From an uncultured Enhydrobacter sp. (GTDB lineage Bacteria > Pseudomonadota > Gammaproteobacteria > Pseudomonadales > Moraxellaceae): a stretch of 64,000 nt of DNA. This document shows positions 45,733-55,465 of the stretch, one piece after another. The notes beneath the pieces are model-generated. The model saw only the letters and a list, made by a program, of their open reading frames with translations, ran no database searches and was not told where the DNA came from. Position numbers and translations under genes: made by a program. How positions within the stretch are numbered: position 1 is the first letter of the stretch; each line of letters begins with the position of its first letter. Location of the stretch: the NCBI GenBank assembly GCA_946222995.1, contig CAMIOS010000011.1, forward strand, positions 1 to 64,000, written 5' to 3'.

Positions 45733-47557
45733 TAGGGGTGGATTTTGAGCTTAACCCCTCTTTTTTCGCCTCTGTCATATCGCTATCAAATAGGCTTTCT
45801 AATTCAACGATCGATGACTGTGCTGATTCGATCATTTTGGCTTCATCTTGATAAATCGCTTGCTGACGCTCAATCAAAATATCATCATAATCTCGGAACA
45901 TTTTCACACTTTTGCGCGACTGTTCAGGCGTCAAGCCGAGTATCTCAAGTGACTCTCGGGCTATATCCAACGCTGTCAAATAGGTTTCTCGCCAGATATA
46001 TTTTACCCCCACTTCCCTAAGCCGATAATAATGTTGACGGTCAACTGCGCGTGCCAAAATTGTCAAATTAGGGTAATGCGCTACCAGATATTCTGCCGTT
46101 GCGGTCGAGAAATCAGGGTCACCAATGGCTAATATAAATAACTTGGTCTTTGAAACGCCTGCCGCTCGCAATAGCTCAGGATTACGAGGGTCGCCATAAT
46201 ACACTTGATTACCAAATTTTCGCACAAAATCCACACGCCGAGCGGATTTTTCAATGGCGGTAAATTCGATATTGTGCATCCGCAACAGCCGTCCAACAAT
46301 TTGCCCTATCCGTCCAAAGCCTGCAATAATGACAGGATGCTGTTCTTCAGGGATAGTATCGTATTCTCGCTTGGGTTCGGCTTTGGCAAAAATCGGCTCA
46401 CCAATTTTTTCAAGCAACAAAAATGCCAGAGGGGTCAACGCCATTGACACGGTGACAATCAGATTAAGAAGATTTTGCTGTGACGTGGTTAATAAATGTT
46501 GCGCCGATGCCACCGTAAATAGCACAAATGCAAACTCCCCACCTTGTGACAGTGTTACACCCAGACGCACACTCGTCGGCGTTTGATTACCCATCACACG
46601 CGCCACCACACTTAACGAAATAAACTTAAGGAACATCAATAATATGGCAGTACCAAAAATTAACAGCGGTTTTGCTAGAATAAGCTTAATATCGGTTAGC
46701 ATTCCCACCGACATAAAAAATAAGCCAAGCAATAAGCCTTTAAATGGCTCGATACTCGCTTCAAGCTCATGACGGTAGGCAGAATCTGCCAGTAACACCC
46801 CTGTCAAGAAAGTCCCCAATGCCATCGATAACCCAATATAATCCATCAATAGCGACACGCCCAACACAATAAACAAGGCAACGGCGGTCAAAAGCTCGGT
46901 AGCCTTGCTTAATGCCACAAACTTGAAAAAAGGACGCACAATGTAGCGACTGGCAAAAACCAACCCTGCAAATACGCTGATAATTTTGGCAAAATATATC
47001 CAGTCATATTGTTGGTTTTGTACACCCGACAAAAACGGCAAAATTGCCAATAACGGAATCACTGCAATGTCTTGAAATAACAAAATCGTAAAGGCAAGCC
47101 GTCCATGTGAAGAGCTCAGTTGTTGTTTTTCGGTTAATAATTGCAGTACAAAGGCGGTCGAAGACAATGCAAGCCCAAAACCAATCACAAAACTGTGCGA
47201 AGGGCGTATATGCAAAAAATACCATACCAGCCCCATGAGCAAACCGCCTGTAACCAATACCTGTAACCCACCCAAAATAAAAATCGCATGACGCAATGCC
47301 CAGAGCCGAGAAGGCTGTAATTCAAGCCCAATAATAAACAACAGCAGCACCACACCAAACTCAGAAAAGTGCATCAAATCTTTGGGGTCACCAGCAACCT
47401 TTAAAAAACTCGGACCGAGCAACAAACCTGTCAATAAATAACCCAATACCGTCGCAATGCCAAAACGTTTGGCAAGTGGCACCAATACCACCGCTGCCCC
47501 CAAAAAAATGGTGACTTCAAGCATCATATTTCCACCAGTCGCAGCAAGCAGTACCAT
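45725..47557 (-). CDS. Kef-type monovalent cation:proton antiporter with RCK domain
   Basis: 610 residues. About 12-13 helices (residues 10-390) form the CPA2 antiporter core, with the signature LGYLLTGLLLGP and SLGQGGEFAFVLF-type segments (here TLSQGGEFAFVLF). A cytoplasmic NAD-binding TrkA-N domain follows (VIIAGFGRIGQIVGRLL at about 410). The family exports K+ in exchange for H+ and is gated by glutathione adducts in KefB/KefC. Which of the two it matches cannot be decided by eye. AAGGAACC precedes the ATG at 47557. The stop lies in a 12-bp tandem repeat. Confidence 0.87.
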   Translation of the reverse strand: MVLLAATGGNMMLEVTIFLGAAVVLVPLAKRFGIATVLGYLLTGLLLGPSFLKVAGDPKDLMHFSEFGVVLLLFIIGLELQPSRLWALRHAIFILGGLQVLVTGGLLMGLVWYFLHIRPSHSFVIGFGLALSSTAFVLQLLTEKQQLSSSHGRLAFTILLFQDIAVIPLLAILPFLSGVQNQQYDWIYFAKIISVFAGLVFASRYIVRPFFKFVALSKATELLTAVALFIVLGVSLLMDYIGLSMALGTFLTGVLLADSAYRHELEASIEPFKGLLLGLFFMSVGMLTDIKLILAKPLLIFGTAILLMFLKFISLSVVARVMGNQTPTSVRLGVTLSQGGEFAFVLFTVASAQHLLTTSQQNLLNLIVTVSMALTPLAFLLLEKIGEPIFAKAEPKREYDTIPEEQHPVIIAGFGRIGQIVGRLLRMHNIEFTAIEKSARRVDFVRKFGNQVYYGDPRNPELLRAAGVSKTKLFILAIGDPDFSTATAEYLVAHYPNLTILARAVDRQHYYRLREVGVKYIWRETYLTALDIARESLEILGLTPEQSRKSVKMFRDYDDILIERQQAIYQDEAKMIESAQSSIVELESLFDSDMTEAKKEGLSSKSTPKN

Positions 47558-47655
47558 GCAGGTTCCTTTTTTGTCGATATGTTATAGTTAAGATTGGGTG
47601 AATTAAGCAAGTCAAAGCAACTAATAAGGTTAAATAAACTTGCTGATTAACCCAG

Positions 47656-48384
47656 TTAAATTTTGATAAAGACTTTCCAGATACCATTATCGGCTAACGG
47701 GTTTTTGTAGGCATCGTTACGTTTTTTGCGAGGGGTATTGCGACTGTCCACCAGCTTAAACTCGGGCAATGCCTCGATGATGAGCCCTGTGCGATAAAAG
47801 CGCATTCGCTGCGGCTCGAGTAGTTCGCCCAATTTGCCATTGTTAATTTCGCGGCAAAACACATATGCGCGCAAATCAATAAATTCACGGTGAGCAACCA
47901 GCTTGCCTTTGGGATATTTGTCTAGCGCTTGTGTCATTGCTAGCACTTGTTCGGGTTTATACTCGCCGCATTTATCAAGCAATGCCCCAACCGAGCCAAA
48001 ACTTTTGGACTCTTTGGCACGGGTCTTGGTTAGATGAAGTTTTTGCACATGATACACAAACTGCGGTATCTCAAGGCTAGCAGGTAAAGGCAGATAATCG
48101 GGCGGCAAGCCTGCGGACGGATAAAAGCCCTTTGCCCGTTCAATCAAGCCTTGCCACTCATGCTCGTAGGCTTGCACTTCGGCAAGATTACCCATATAAA
48201 TCGGCATATCTTCGATTTGGCGTAGAATTGGGGGTGGAAAAAAATCGTGGCGAAACTGGGCAATATCCGCTTGCAAGGTAGAGAGCAAGGCTTTGACCTG
48301 TTTTTTGTTGGCTTTTTCATCAAGTGGCTGATTGTCGTCATCAAATAAACTGGGGGCGACAAATGGGGCAGAACGATTTGACAT
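47656..48384 (-). CDS. Hypothetical soluble protein
   Basis: 242 residues, not recognised. The first 40 are polar; a central segment is Pro-rich (FFPPPILRQIEDMP, PPDYLPLPASLEIP), followed by a mixed region with HREFIDLRAYVFCREI. The C-terminus is basic (RNTPRKKRNDAYKNPL) and then ends in WKVFIKI. No membrane segment or signal peptide. It lies on the minus strand after priA and before the Kef gene, about 100 bp from each. It could bind nucleic acid, judging only from its basic tail. Confidence 0.6.
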   Translation of the reverse strand: MSNRSAPFVAPSLFDDDNQPLDEKANKKQVKALLSTLQADIAQFRHDFFPPPILRQIEDMPIYMGNLAEVQAYEHEWQGLIERAKGFYPSAGLPPDYLPLPASLEIPQFVYHVQKLHLTKTRAKESKSFGSVGALLDKCGEYKPEQVLAMTQALDKYPKGKLVAHREFIDLRAYVFCREINNGKLGELLEPQRMRFYRTGLIIEALPEFKLVDSRNTPRKKRNDAYKNPLADNGIWKVFIKI

Positions 48385-48489
48385 ACGAACATCCCTTCAA
48401 ATTTTTGCTGCGATGTCTGCATGGTAACACGAATAGCCTAAGTAAAAAAGTTAAAAAACAACAAAAATAAAAAAATGTTATGGAAAAAT

Positions 48490-50745
48490 TTACGCCCACC
48501 CAATCGGGTCAATATCTAAACTAATACGGGCGTATGCCTTTTTAATACTGTCTAACGCCACCACCGAGAGCCACCAACTATCCAATAGCTGATGCAATAT
48601 TTTTCTATCACGGCTTAACAATAACAACTGCGAATGAAAACGGCTATTTTTCTTTGCCATTGGGGCGTCAATCGGTCCTTGATACGCCAGTCCCATTTGG
48701 GTCAAGGTCGCTCGATTGGGTAATAACGCAATCGCATCTTTTAAAATTTGATTATTGTTAGCCAGCGACTTACTTTCTACCCGAATTAAACAAGCATGGG
48801 TAATCGGTGGCAAACCAAGTATCTGCCGCTCCGTTAATAACTGCTGGGCAAATGGCAAATAGCCCTGCCGAACCAGTTGTAATAATGCAGGATTTTCAGG
48901 CTGTAATGTCTGTATCAGTACTTGCCCCGGTTTTTCGGCACGTCCAGCTCGCCCTGCCACTTGCATAATAAGCTGCGCGGTATGTTCAGGCGAGCGAAAG
49001 TCAGGCGATAAAAACCCCCTGTCCGCATTAGGCATAGCAACGAGTGTGACATTGGGAAAGTGGTGACCCTTTGCCACCATTTGTGTACCAACCAAAATCG
49101 CTTTGGGATTGACTTCAATTTGGCGATACAGGTTATCCCAACTGTTTTTACGACGGGTGGTGTCACGATCAATCTGCAAAATAGGCACATCGGGAAAAAT
49201 TTCAGCTAAGCCTTCGACCAGCCGAGCTGTGCCCATTCCCACTGGGTCAAGGTTGCTACTGCCACAACTAGGGCAAGTTGTGGGAAGAGGATTTTGCCAG
49301 TCGCAATGGTGGCATTTTAACTGGGTAAACGGCGTAAGATGCACCGTTAAATGGGCATCACAGCGAGGACAGTCCGCTTGCCACCCACAGCTATCGCACA
49401 GCAAAATCGGGGCATAGCCACGCCGGTTAAGAAATACCAAAACTTGCTCACCGTTGTCCAAGGTTTGTCGCATGGCATTGAGTAAATTTTGAGCCATGCC
49501 ATGCTGCCATTTTTGTTGGCGAGCATCGATAAGCTGTAAACGCGCCTCACTGGCATTACCTGCTCTTTGGGTAAGGGAAAGCTCAATCAGCTTTTGTTGG
49601 CGGACAAGTTGTAGGCTCTCAAGTGAAGGCGTGGCTGTACCAAGCACCACAGGAATCTTTGCCATAAACCCCCGATACAATGCCACATCGGTGGCATTAT
49701 AGCGAAGCGTATCTTGCTGTTTATAGGATTGGTCATGGGACTCATCCACCACAATCAGTCCTAGATTGGCAAACGGATACAGCACACTTGAGCGTGTACC
49801 GATAATAATCTGTGCTTGCCCTGTGCGACACGCTTGCCAGCCATTGAGCCGTACGGCATCCGTTAGCCCCGAATGCAGCATCAATACATGAGTAGAAAAA
49901 CGCTCGCTAAAGCGTCTTTCGGTCTGTGGGGTCAAGCCGATTTCTGGCACCAGCACCAAGACCTGTTTGCCTTGGGCAAGGACAGTGTGCATGGCTTGCA
50001 GATACACTTCGGTTTTGCCTGAGCCTGTCACACCATTGAGCAAAAACCCTTGATAATTGCCACTTTCAATGGCTTGATGCATCGCTGTAACCGCATCTGA
50101 TTGCTCGGCATTGAGGGTCAACGGCGTCTGTTTAAGTGTAACGGGTGGCAAAGGTTCAATCATTGGTAACGCCGTAAACGATTCAACCAAACCTTTTTCG
50201 GCAAATTTTTGTAAAAACGTTTTTTCTACCCCTTGCGAAAGTAGCTGCGATTCTAAAATTTCTGGTTTATTCTTAAACGAATGATACTGATTATTAAGTT
50301 CAATTAAGGAAAATTGCTGCCGTTGTTTTTTAGCAGTACTCGAAAAGTCTTGCTCAGTTGCTTGTCGCAATACGCGCCAATAGGTCTGTGGCTCGATGAT
50401 CGCATTACCTTGGCGAATTAAGGTCGGTAACATCACCGCAAAAACATCACCTAACGGATAATGATAATAATTGGCAAGCCAATACGCTAAACCCATCAAG
50501 CCCTCATCAACAATTGCCTCATTATCCAATGCTGCAATGATAGGCTTGATTTTTTGAATATCAAAATCGGTATGTGGGTTATGGCTGACCACAACACCGA
50601 CAAGTTTGCGATTGCCAAAAGGCACTAACACACGGCTACCGATTTTGGGCAGACGTTCGCTATGGTCTATCTCGTTGGTGATATCTGGAACAAGATAATC
50701 AAAAACTCGATATAATGGGACGGGTAGGGCGACTTGAATAAGCAT
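48490..50745 (-). CDS. priA: Primosomal protein N' (PriA helicase)
   Basis: Restarts stalled replication forks. The 751 residues comprise an N-terminal 3'BD region (VPLYRVFDYLVP), a helicase core with Walker A GVTGSGKTEVYL and Walker B VVDESHD, and a zinc-binding insertion with eight Cys (CDSCGW, CPRCD, CHHCDW, CPSCG). GTQMVAKGHHFPNVTLV marks motif V. It is 13 bp downstream of ridA and probably cotranscribed with it. Confidence 0.95.
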   Translation of the reverse strand: MLIQVALPVPLYRVFDYLVPDITNEIDHSERLPKIGSRVLVPFGNRKLVGVVVSHNPHTDFDIQKIKPIIAALDNEAIVDEGLMGLAYWLANYYHYPLGDVFAVMLPTLIRQGNAIIEPQTYWRVLRQATEQDFSSTAKKQRQQFSLIELNNQYHSFKNKPEILESQLLSQGVEKTFLQKFAEKGLVESFTALPMIEPLPPVTLKQTPLTLNAEQSDAVTAMHQAIESGNYQGFLLNGVTGSGKTEVYLQAMHTVLAQGKQVLVLVPEIGLTPQTERRFSERFSTHVLMLHSGLTDAVRLNGWQACRTGQAQIIIGTRSSVLYPFANLGLIVVDESHDQSYKQQDTLRYNATDVALYRGFMAKIPVVLGTATPSLESLQLVRQQKLIELSLTQRAGNASEARLQLIDARQQKWQHGMAQNLLNAMRQTLDNGEQVLVFLNRRGYAPILLCDSCGWQADCPRCDAHLTVHLTPFTQLKCHHCDWQNPLPTTCPSCGSSNLDPVGMGTARLVEGLAEIFPDVPILQIDRDTTRRKNSWDNLYRQIEVNPKAILVGTQMVAKGHHFPNVTLVAMPNADRGFLSPDFRSPEHTAQLIMQVAGRAGRAEKPGQVLIQTLQPENPALLQLVRQGYLPFAQQLLTERQILGLPPITHACLIRVESKSLANNNQILKDAIALLPNRATLTQMGLAYQGPIDAPMAKKNSRFHSQLLLLSRDRKILHQLLDSWWLSVVALDSIKKAYARISLDIDPIGWA

Positions 50746-50758
50746 TTAAGATAAACAG

Positions 50759-51139
50759 TTAATCTAGATGTAAAATCGCCTCAATTTCTACCACCGCACC
50801 TTTGGGTAATGCTGCCACTTGTACTGCTGCACGCGCAGGATAAGGGGCAGTTAAGCGTTTGACAAAAATGTTATTCAAGGCGTTAAAATTGGCTAAATCG
50901 GTTAATGAGACATTAAATTTTACCACATCAGCGAGGCTGCCACCGCTAGCCACGCAAATTGCCTCAAGATTATCCATGACTTGCTCAGCTTGGGCTGCAA
51001 AACCGTCTGCTAACACCATGGTTTTTGGATCAAAGCCGATTTGCCCAGAAATATACACAGTATTGCCAACTTTAACCGCTTGCGAGTAAGTGCCTACAGC
51101 GGCTGGCGCGTTATCGGTCTGAATGATTTCACGGCTCAT
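50759..51139 (-). CDS. ridA: RidA family reactive imine/enamine deaminase
   Basis: Hydrolyses toxic 2-aminoacrylate and related imines made by PLP enzymes. It has 126 residues, typical length. Signature segments are YSQAVKVGNTVYISGQIGFD and, at the end, YPARAAVQVAALPKGAVVEI with the conserved Arg. The order spoT-ridA is common in gammaproteobacteria. A gap of 116 bp separates it from spoT, and AGAATTTT with GGAGAATT-type bases precedes the ATG. Confidence 0.93.
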   Translation of the reverse strand: MSREIIQTDNAPAAVGTYSQAVKVGNTVYISGQIGFDPKTMVLADGFAAQAEQVMDNLEAICVASGGSLADVVKFNVSLTDLANFNALNNIFVKRLTAPYPARAAVQVAALPKGAVVEIEAILHLD

Positions 51140-51255
51140 AAAATTCTCCGAATGTTAGATAGTGATGCTCAATACTAAACTTAAATGTAATAAAAAAGAA
51201 CAAAATTTTCGCAAAAACTTGAAAAGATAGACTTACCCTAACGATAAGGGGGTGT

Positions 51256-53454
51256 TTAATTTTGTACAGATGAATGGGTGGCGTTACCGTCATCGTTCCA
51301 TTGGTATAACCGTTCAATAGAAGGGTAACCCAGTTGGCTACGCAAGCGTTGAATCAGGTTGGCGAGTTGGTCACGGCTTTGTACTACGATATACAGAAGG
51401 CTATAGTTGGTGCGTTGGTCGATAAATTCAAAACCCGCTTGCAACTCCTTGACAAGCAAAATGATTTCACTGACTTGTTCATCCGTTAAGGACTGATTAA
51501 TCTTTAACGCCGCATCAAAGTACACCCGTTTTGTAATATCATCTTGAGAGGTTGATTGTCGCCAATGCAGCGGAATGACTTGATAATCATTAATTTTACG
51601 AATGTCATCAATCGAATAGCATTTATGTCGATGTACCACTAAGCCATTTTTGGATAAGTGTCCGACAATTGGGTCACCATAAATTGGGTGACAACAGCTT
51701 GAAAAGGTCATCTCCATATTGGCAGCATCTGCTATGAGGCTTTGGGGCTGATGTTCGGCATGGGCTTCGGCTTGGTTTTTGGCAAGTTGAGCCGGGGTTA
51801 ACAGTCGTGATACGGCTATTTGAGGCAATAATTTGCCGCTGGTGAGTTCATCATACAGTTCACTTTTTTGGGTAAGTCCCCGCCATGACAATAACTGTTG
51901 CCATTGTTCATCGCTTAACGTGTCCAGTTTTAGCCCTTGATTGATTAAGGCACGAGAAAACGCCGCCTCACCTTGTTGCTGACGTTGTTCAGGGCTGAGA
52001 CCTTTGAGCCAATCAAATAAAATCCGACGTGCTCGGTTGGTCGCTACAAATCCCAGCCATTCAGCTTTTGGATCGGTATTGGGATCGATTTCGATGGTGA
52101 CCACTTGTCCGGTTTTTAGCACGGTTCCTAGTTTGGCAGGCATGCCATTGATCATTGCGCCTGTGGCAATTTTGCCAAGACCTGAGCTAATGGCAAATGC
52201 CAAGTCCAGGGCAGTTGAGCCACGAGGCAGTTCATATGCATCGCCTTTTGGGGTATAGCAAATAATTTTACGCTCGTGCAGATAATCAACCAATTTATTA
52301 ACCACAGCAACTGCATCGCTATTTTGGGTGGTTGCTTCATTGTCGGTAATCAAGTTTTGTAAATTGCGTAACGAAGCTTGTATCACAGTGCGGCTCATGG
52401 GCGAGGCTTCTTCACCCATCAAAATGCCCAATCGCGTGGTTTTTAGCATGGTCTTGGTCAAGATGATCACTTTGATGGCGTCGTGTTCGCTGCGATAATG
52501 CAGCGTGAGCGATTGATAGCCACCTGCTTTTGGGGTGCGGATATTGTCTTCAATATCTTGCTTGGGGATTTGGTATTTTTGAATCAGGTATTGGGCGATG
52601 ATATCGCAGTCTTCGATCTTATCCATCACCAATTTAAACTCATATTGCCAAAGTAGATCCTTGACTTCACCGCGATTTTTAAAAAACTGTCGATACAAGG
52701 TTACCCGATTATCGACATCTTTGACATATCCTTTGACATCCAGCCGGCTTAAGATCACATTTAGATAGTTATGAATAACCTCTTGCTGAAACGTCCGTCC
52801 CAGTCCATGTTGTAGCAATTTATCCTCAAGTTTATGATACATCGAAGCATTAAGACTGCGATAACATAAAATCTCAATATAATCGGCTAAATCATTGAGC
52901 CCCAAAATCCGAGCAAACGGCACATAAAAATCCAGCGTCTCTTTGGCGGTGGCTTGCTGTTTATGTTCTGGTACAGCCTCAATGGTGGTCATATTATGTA
53001 AGCGGTCAGCCAATTTCACTATCAGCACCCGCGGGTCTTCAAGCGTGGCAGTGATAATTCGATAAAAGGTCGCTGCTTTATTAATATGCTTTTCATTCGA
53101 TGATTTGAGCTTGGTCACACCATTGACGATTTGGGCAACATTTTCGCCAAAATTTAGGGTAATATCTGCCTCAGTCACCTCAGTATCTTCGACCGTATCA
53201 TGCAAAATTGCCGCCACAATCGTATCAACATCCATGCGAAAACTGGCCAAAATCTCTGCCACTGACATTGGGTGCGTGATATAAGGCTCGCCCGATTTGC
53301 GTTTATCTTTGATATGGGCTTTATCCCCAAAGTCACATGCCCGCAATACTTTTTGTTGCTCATCATCACTAAGATAGCCCAATACCCGTATCAAATCAAA
53401 CTGAGCCACATCAACATCAGGATGACTCAATTTTGGTAACATTGCCATATTCAT
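51256..53454 (-). CDS. spoT: SpoT-type (p)ppGpp hydrolase with degenerate synthetase domain
   Basis: 732 residues from the ATG at 53454 (AGGA at good spacing; the frame extends to 53517 without a better start). The HD hydrolase domain is intact: GEPYITHPMSVAEIL, AAILHDTVEDTEV and KLADRLHNMTT. The synthetase domain (about 235-370) is decayed: the usual EIQIRT-type motif and the K/R residues of the ATP site are missing, though GYQSL remains. TGS (CYTPKGDAYELPRGSTALDL), the Cys-rich ZFD (FSSCCHP, HRHKCY) and a C-terminal ACT domain follow. It fits the monofunctional ppGpp hydrolases known from Acinetobacter. Confidence 0.92.
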   Translation of the reverse strand: MNMAMLPKLSHPDVDVAQFDLIRVLGYLSDDEQQKVLRACDFGDKAHIKDKRKSGEPYITHPMSVAEILASFRMDVDTIVAAILHDTVEDTEVTEADITLNFGENVAQIVNGVTKLKSSNEKHINKAATFYRIITATLEDPRVLIVKLADRLHNMTTIEAVPEHKQQATAKETLDFYVPFARILGLNDLADYIEILCYRSLNASMYHKLEDKLLQHGLGRTFQQEVIHNYLNVILSRLDVKGYVKDVDNRVTLYRQFFKNRGEVKDLLWQYEFKLVMDKIEDCDIIAQYLIQKYQIPKQDIEDNIRTPKAGGYQSLTLHYRSEHDAIKVIILTKTMLKTTRLGILMGEEASPMSRTVIQASLRNLQNLITDNEATTQNSDAVAVVNKLVDYLHERKIICYTPKGDAYELPRGSTALDLAFAISSGLGKIATGAMINGMPAKLGTVLKTGQVVTIEIDPNTDPKAEWLGFVATNRARRILFDWLKGLSPEQRQQQGEAAFSRALINQGLKLDTLSDEQWQQLLSWRGLTQKSELYDELTSGKLLPQIAVSRLLTPAQLAKNQAEAHAEHQPQSLIADAANMEMTFSSCCHPIYGDPIVGHLSKNGLVVHRHKCYSIDDIRKINDYQVIPLHWRQSTSQDDITKRVYFDAALKINQSLTDEQVSEIILLVKELQAGFEFIDQRTNYSLLYIVVQSRDQLANLIQRLRSQLGYPSIERLYQWNDDGNATHSSVQN

Positions 53455-53786
53455 GTTAATTCCTAAATTAGTATAAAAGACAAAACTAGCGTAAAAGACA
53501 ACAAAAGCTGGATACAACTCCAGCTTTGGGGCAATTGGCTCAACAACTTATTAAAATAGCACTAAGATCCACGACTTGCAAAAGATATCTTTAATTAACT
53601 GTATTATACGTATGATGTCAAGCAAAGATTATCAAACAACCCATAAAATCTTAACAAAATGTAAAAATTTACCAAAGTTAATTCGTTGATGTGGGTAATC
53701 AATCAGTGAAATAAAAAAGCCACCGATTGGCAGCTTTTACAATTCTTAATTTAACCAACAGCTAAATTTGATTAATCATTTGCGAC
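53455..53786. other. Intergenic region between rpoZ and spoT
   Basis: About 330 bp. It contains the rpoZ terminator at its right-hand minus-strand exit (53715-53738). A TTGACA (TGTCAA on the plus strand, 53616-53621) and a TATAAT (ATTATA, 53603-53608) lie on the minus strand but are spaced too closely to pair. One of them may belong to the spoT promoter. No coding potential. Confidence 0.4.
53715..53738 (-). terminator. Terminator of rpoZ
   Basis: On the minus strand: AAAAGCTGCC - AATC - GGTGGCTTTT (two G-U pairs), followed by a T-run. It lies 49 bp past the rpoZ stop. Confidence 0.8.
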
Positions 53787-54053
53787 TTAAAACCCATGAC
53801 CGCTTGATAGACTCAAATCCATTGGTTGAAATTTTGGCGGTAATTCACGTTCAGGCTGACTTAAAATATCAGGCGATACCAACCCATCAGCAATCTCACG
53901 TAACGCAATCACCGTAGGCTTATCGTTTTCACGCTCAATCATGGGTTCTGATACACCACGAGCAATTTGACGAGCACGCTTACTAGCGACCAAAATCAAA
54001 TCAAAACGATTGGGAATCTCTTGTAAACAATCTTCAACAGTCACGCGTGCCAT
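53787..54053 (-). CDS. rpoZ: DNA-directed RNA polymerase omega subunit
   Basis: 88 residues. The N-terminus [19 protein letters not shown] and the following [12 protein letters not shown] are the omega signature. Omega helps beta' fold and forms one ppGpp site on RNA polymerase. As in other proteobacteria it lies upstream of spoT on the same strand, but here a terminator separates the two and no gmk is adjacent. Confidence 0.95.
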   Translation of the reverse strand: MARVTVEDCLQEIPNRFDLILVASKRARQIARGVSEPMIERENDKPTVIALREIADGLVSPDILSQPERELPPKFQPMDLSLSSGHGF

Positions 54054-54136
54054 CTGCAGTCCTCATCCAAACAAATCGAATTGGCTATTTTAACAAATTT
54101 AATGCATAAAAACCAGTAGGCTTTGGTCAATAAAAC

Positions 54137-54559
54137 TTAATCTAAAATTTTTAAGCCTGCTTTATTCTCGCGTTTAGGACGAGTGGCTGTAGGGACTTCA
54201 GGGGCTGTATTAGGCGATTGATAGCCATCATACTCATTGGGGTCAAAGAACATGCCTTGCGAATTTTCTTTGGCATAAATACCCATTACTGCAGGCATTG
54301 GCACCCAAATTTCTCGTGATACGCCGCCAAACCGTGCATGAAAGTGAATATATCCGTTGTCTATTTTTAGATTCCCTGTGGCACGGCTCGCGATATTAAG
54401 GATAATACGACCGTCTTGGACGTGCTCAGTTGGCACGCTGACATTAGGTTGGGTGGCATCCACCATAAGATATGGCGTTAACTGATTGTCTTCTAACCAT
54501 TCAAATATTGCACGTACCATATATGGGCGGGTCGGGGTTAGGTGGTCAAGGTCTGACAT
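54137..54559 (-). CDS. sspB: ClpXP protease specificity-enhancing factor SspB
   Basis: Adaptor that delivers ssrA-tagged proteins to ClpXP. It has 140 residues from the ATG at 54559, selected by GGAG 5 nt upstream over the GTG two codons earlier. The substrate-binding fold is marked by RPYMVRAIFEWLEDN and FHARFGGVSREIWVPM. The C-terminus ends in a short ClpX-binding peptide (AGLKILD) after a Pro-rich linker. It lies downstream of sspA as in enterobacteria. Confidence 0.93.
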   Translation of the reverse strand: MSDLDHLTPTRPYMVRAIFEWLEDNQLTPYLMVDATQPNVSVPTEHVQDGRIILNIASRATGNLKIDNGYIHFHARFGGVSREIWVPMPAVMGIYAKENSQGMFFDPNEYDGYQSPNTAPEVPTATRPKRENKAGLKILD

Positions 54560-54663
54560 AGGCACTCCAGTTTTTTTAGCAGCCAGCGTTTTAACGGCTA
54601 ATTATAGCCAATCTAATGGATAGATAGTATCTTACTTTGTAACAAAATAAAGGTTTGCTATGC

Positions 54664-55287
54664 TTAAAAAGGCTTAATACTGGCTTGAAACGCGGGTCTG
54701 GCAAACATACGCTGCATATATTGGCGTAATGGGCGAGTTAAATGTACAGGCAACTCAATATCCATCTGCTTAAGCCGATATAACATGCTTGCCAACAAAC
54801 AATCACATAACCCCAATTTTTCTGATAAAAAAAATGGCTGATGGGCAAATAACGGCGACAGGGTGACCAACGATTCACTTAATGCTTTATGAGCATGTTG
54901 GGCTTGTGTGATATCAAGGCTGTCAGGGTGCGTCAACAGTATGGTAGCTTGTTTTAGCCAATCAGATTGAATACGCCAAATTAACTGGCGATATTTGGCT
55001 CGCTCAATGGGCGTATCTGGTAATAGTTTATACTGTTGATAGCGTTCTTCTAAATATTCAAAGATAACCGCATTGTGATACAGTACCAACTCTCGATGAA
55101 CTAAGATGGGTAGGGTGTTATAGGGGTTTAAATCAGCCAAATCCTCTTGGTCATCTTCATCCATAAACCGAGCATTGATGATCTCAAATTCAATATGTTT
55201 TTCTAATAACACAAGCCGCACTTGATGACTAAGAATTCCATCATCAGCATATAAAATTGGATGGGTGTTATTGATAACAAGGGACAT
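54664..55287 (-). CDS. sspA: Stringent starvation protein A
   Basis: A glutathione-transferase-fold protein (207 residues) that binds RNA polymerase and redirects transcription in stationary phase. The N-terminal thioredoxin-like part holds YADDGILSHQVRLVLLEKH and NPYNTLPILVHRELVLY; the rest is helical. The catalytic Ser/Cys expected for an active transferase is not evident, as usual for SspA. Gene order petABC - sspA - sspB is the classic gammaproteobacterial one. Confidence 0.92.
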   Translation of the reverse strand: MSLVINNTHPILYADDGILSHQVRLVLLEKHIEFEIINARFMDEDDQEDLADLNPYNTLPILVHRELVLYHNAVIFEYLEERYQQYKLLPDTPIERAKYRQLIWRIQSDWLKQATILLTHPDSLDITQAQHAHKALSESLVTLSPLFAHQPFFLSEKLGLCDCLLASMLYRLKQMDIELPVHLTRPLRQYMQRMFARPAFQASIKPF

Positions 55288-55419
55288 ATTAATAGGTTTG
55301 AATTAAAAGCTAAAGCCTAGCTGATTTAACAATGTTTTTCAAGGCTTATACCAATGATCATCCAATAAAACCAACAGCATGATACCAAGGTTAACCGCCA
55401 ACCGTTCAAAGGTTCATAA

Positions 55420-55445
55420 AAAAAGGCAGCCTAAGCCACCTTTTT
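55420..55445 (-). terminator. Terminator of petABC
   Basis: On the minus strand: AAAAAGGTGGC - TTAG - GCTGCCTTTTT, an 11-bp stem with two G-U pairs and a following T-run. The plus-strand copy has mismatches, so it works towards the petC side only. Confidence 0.75.
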
Positions 55446-55465
55446 ATAGTGTTTGTAACAATGGC

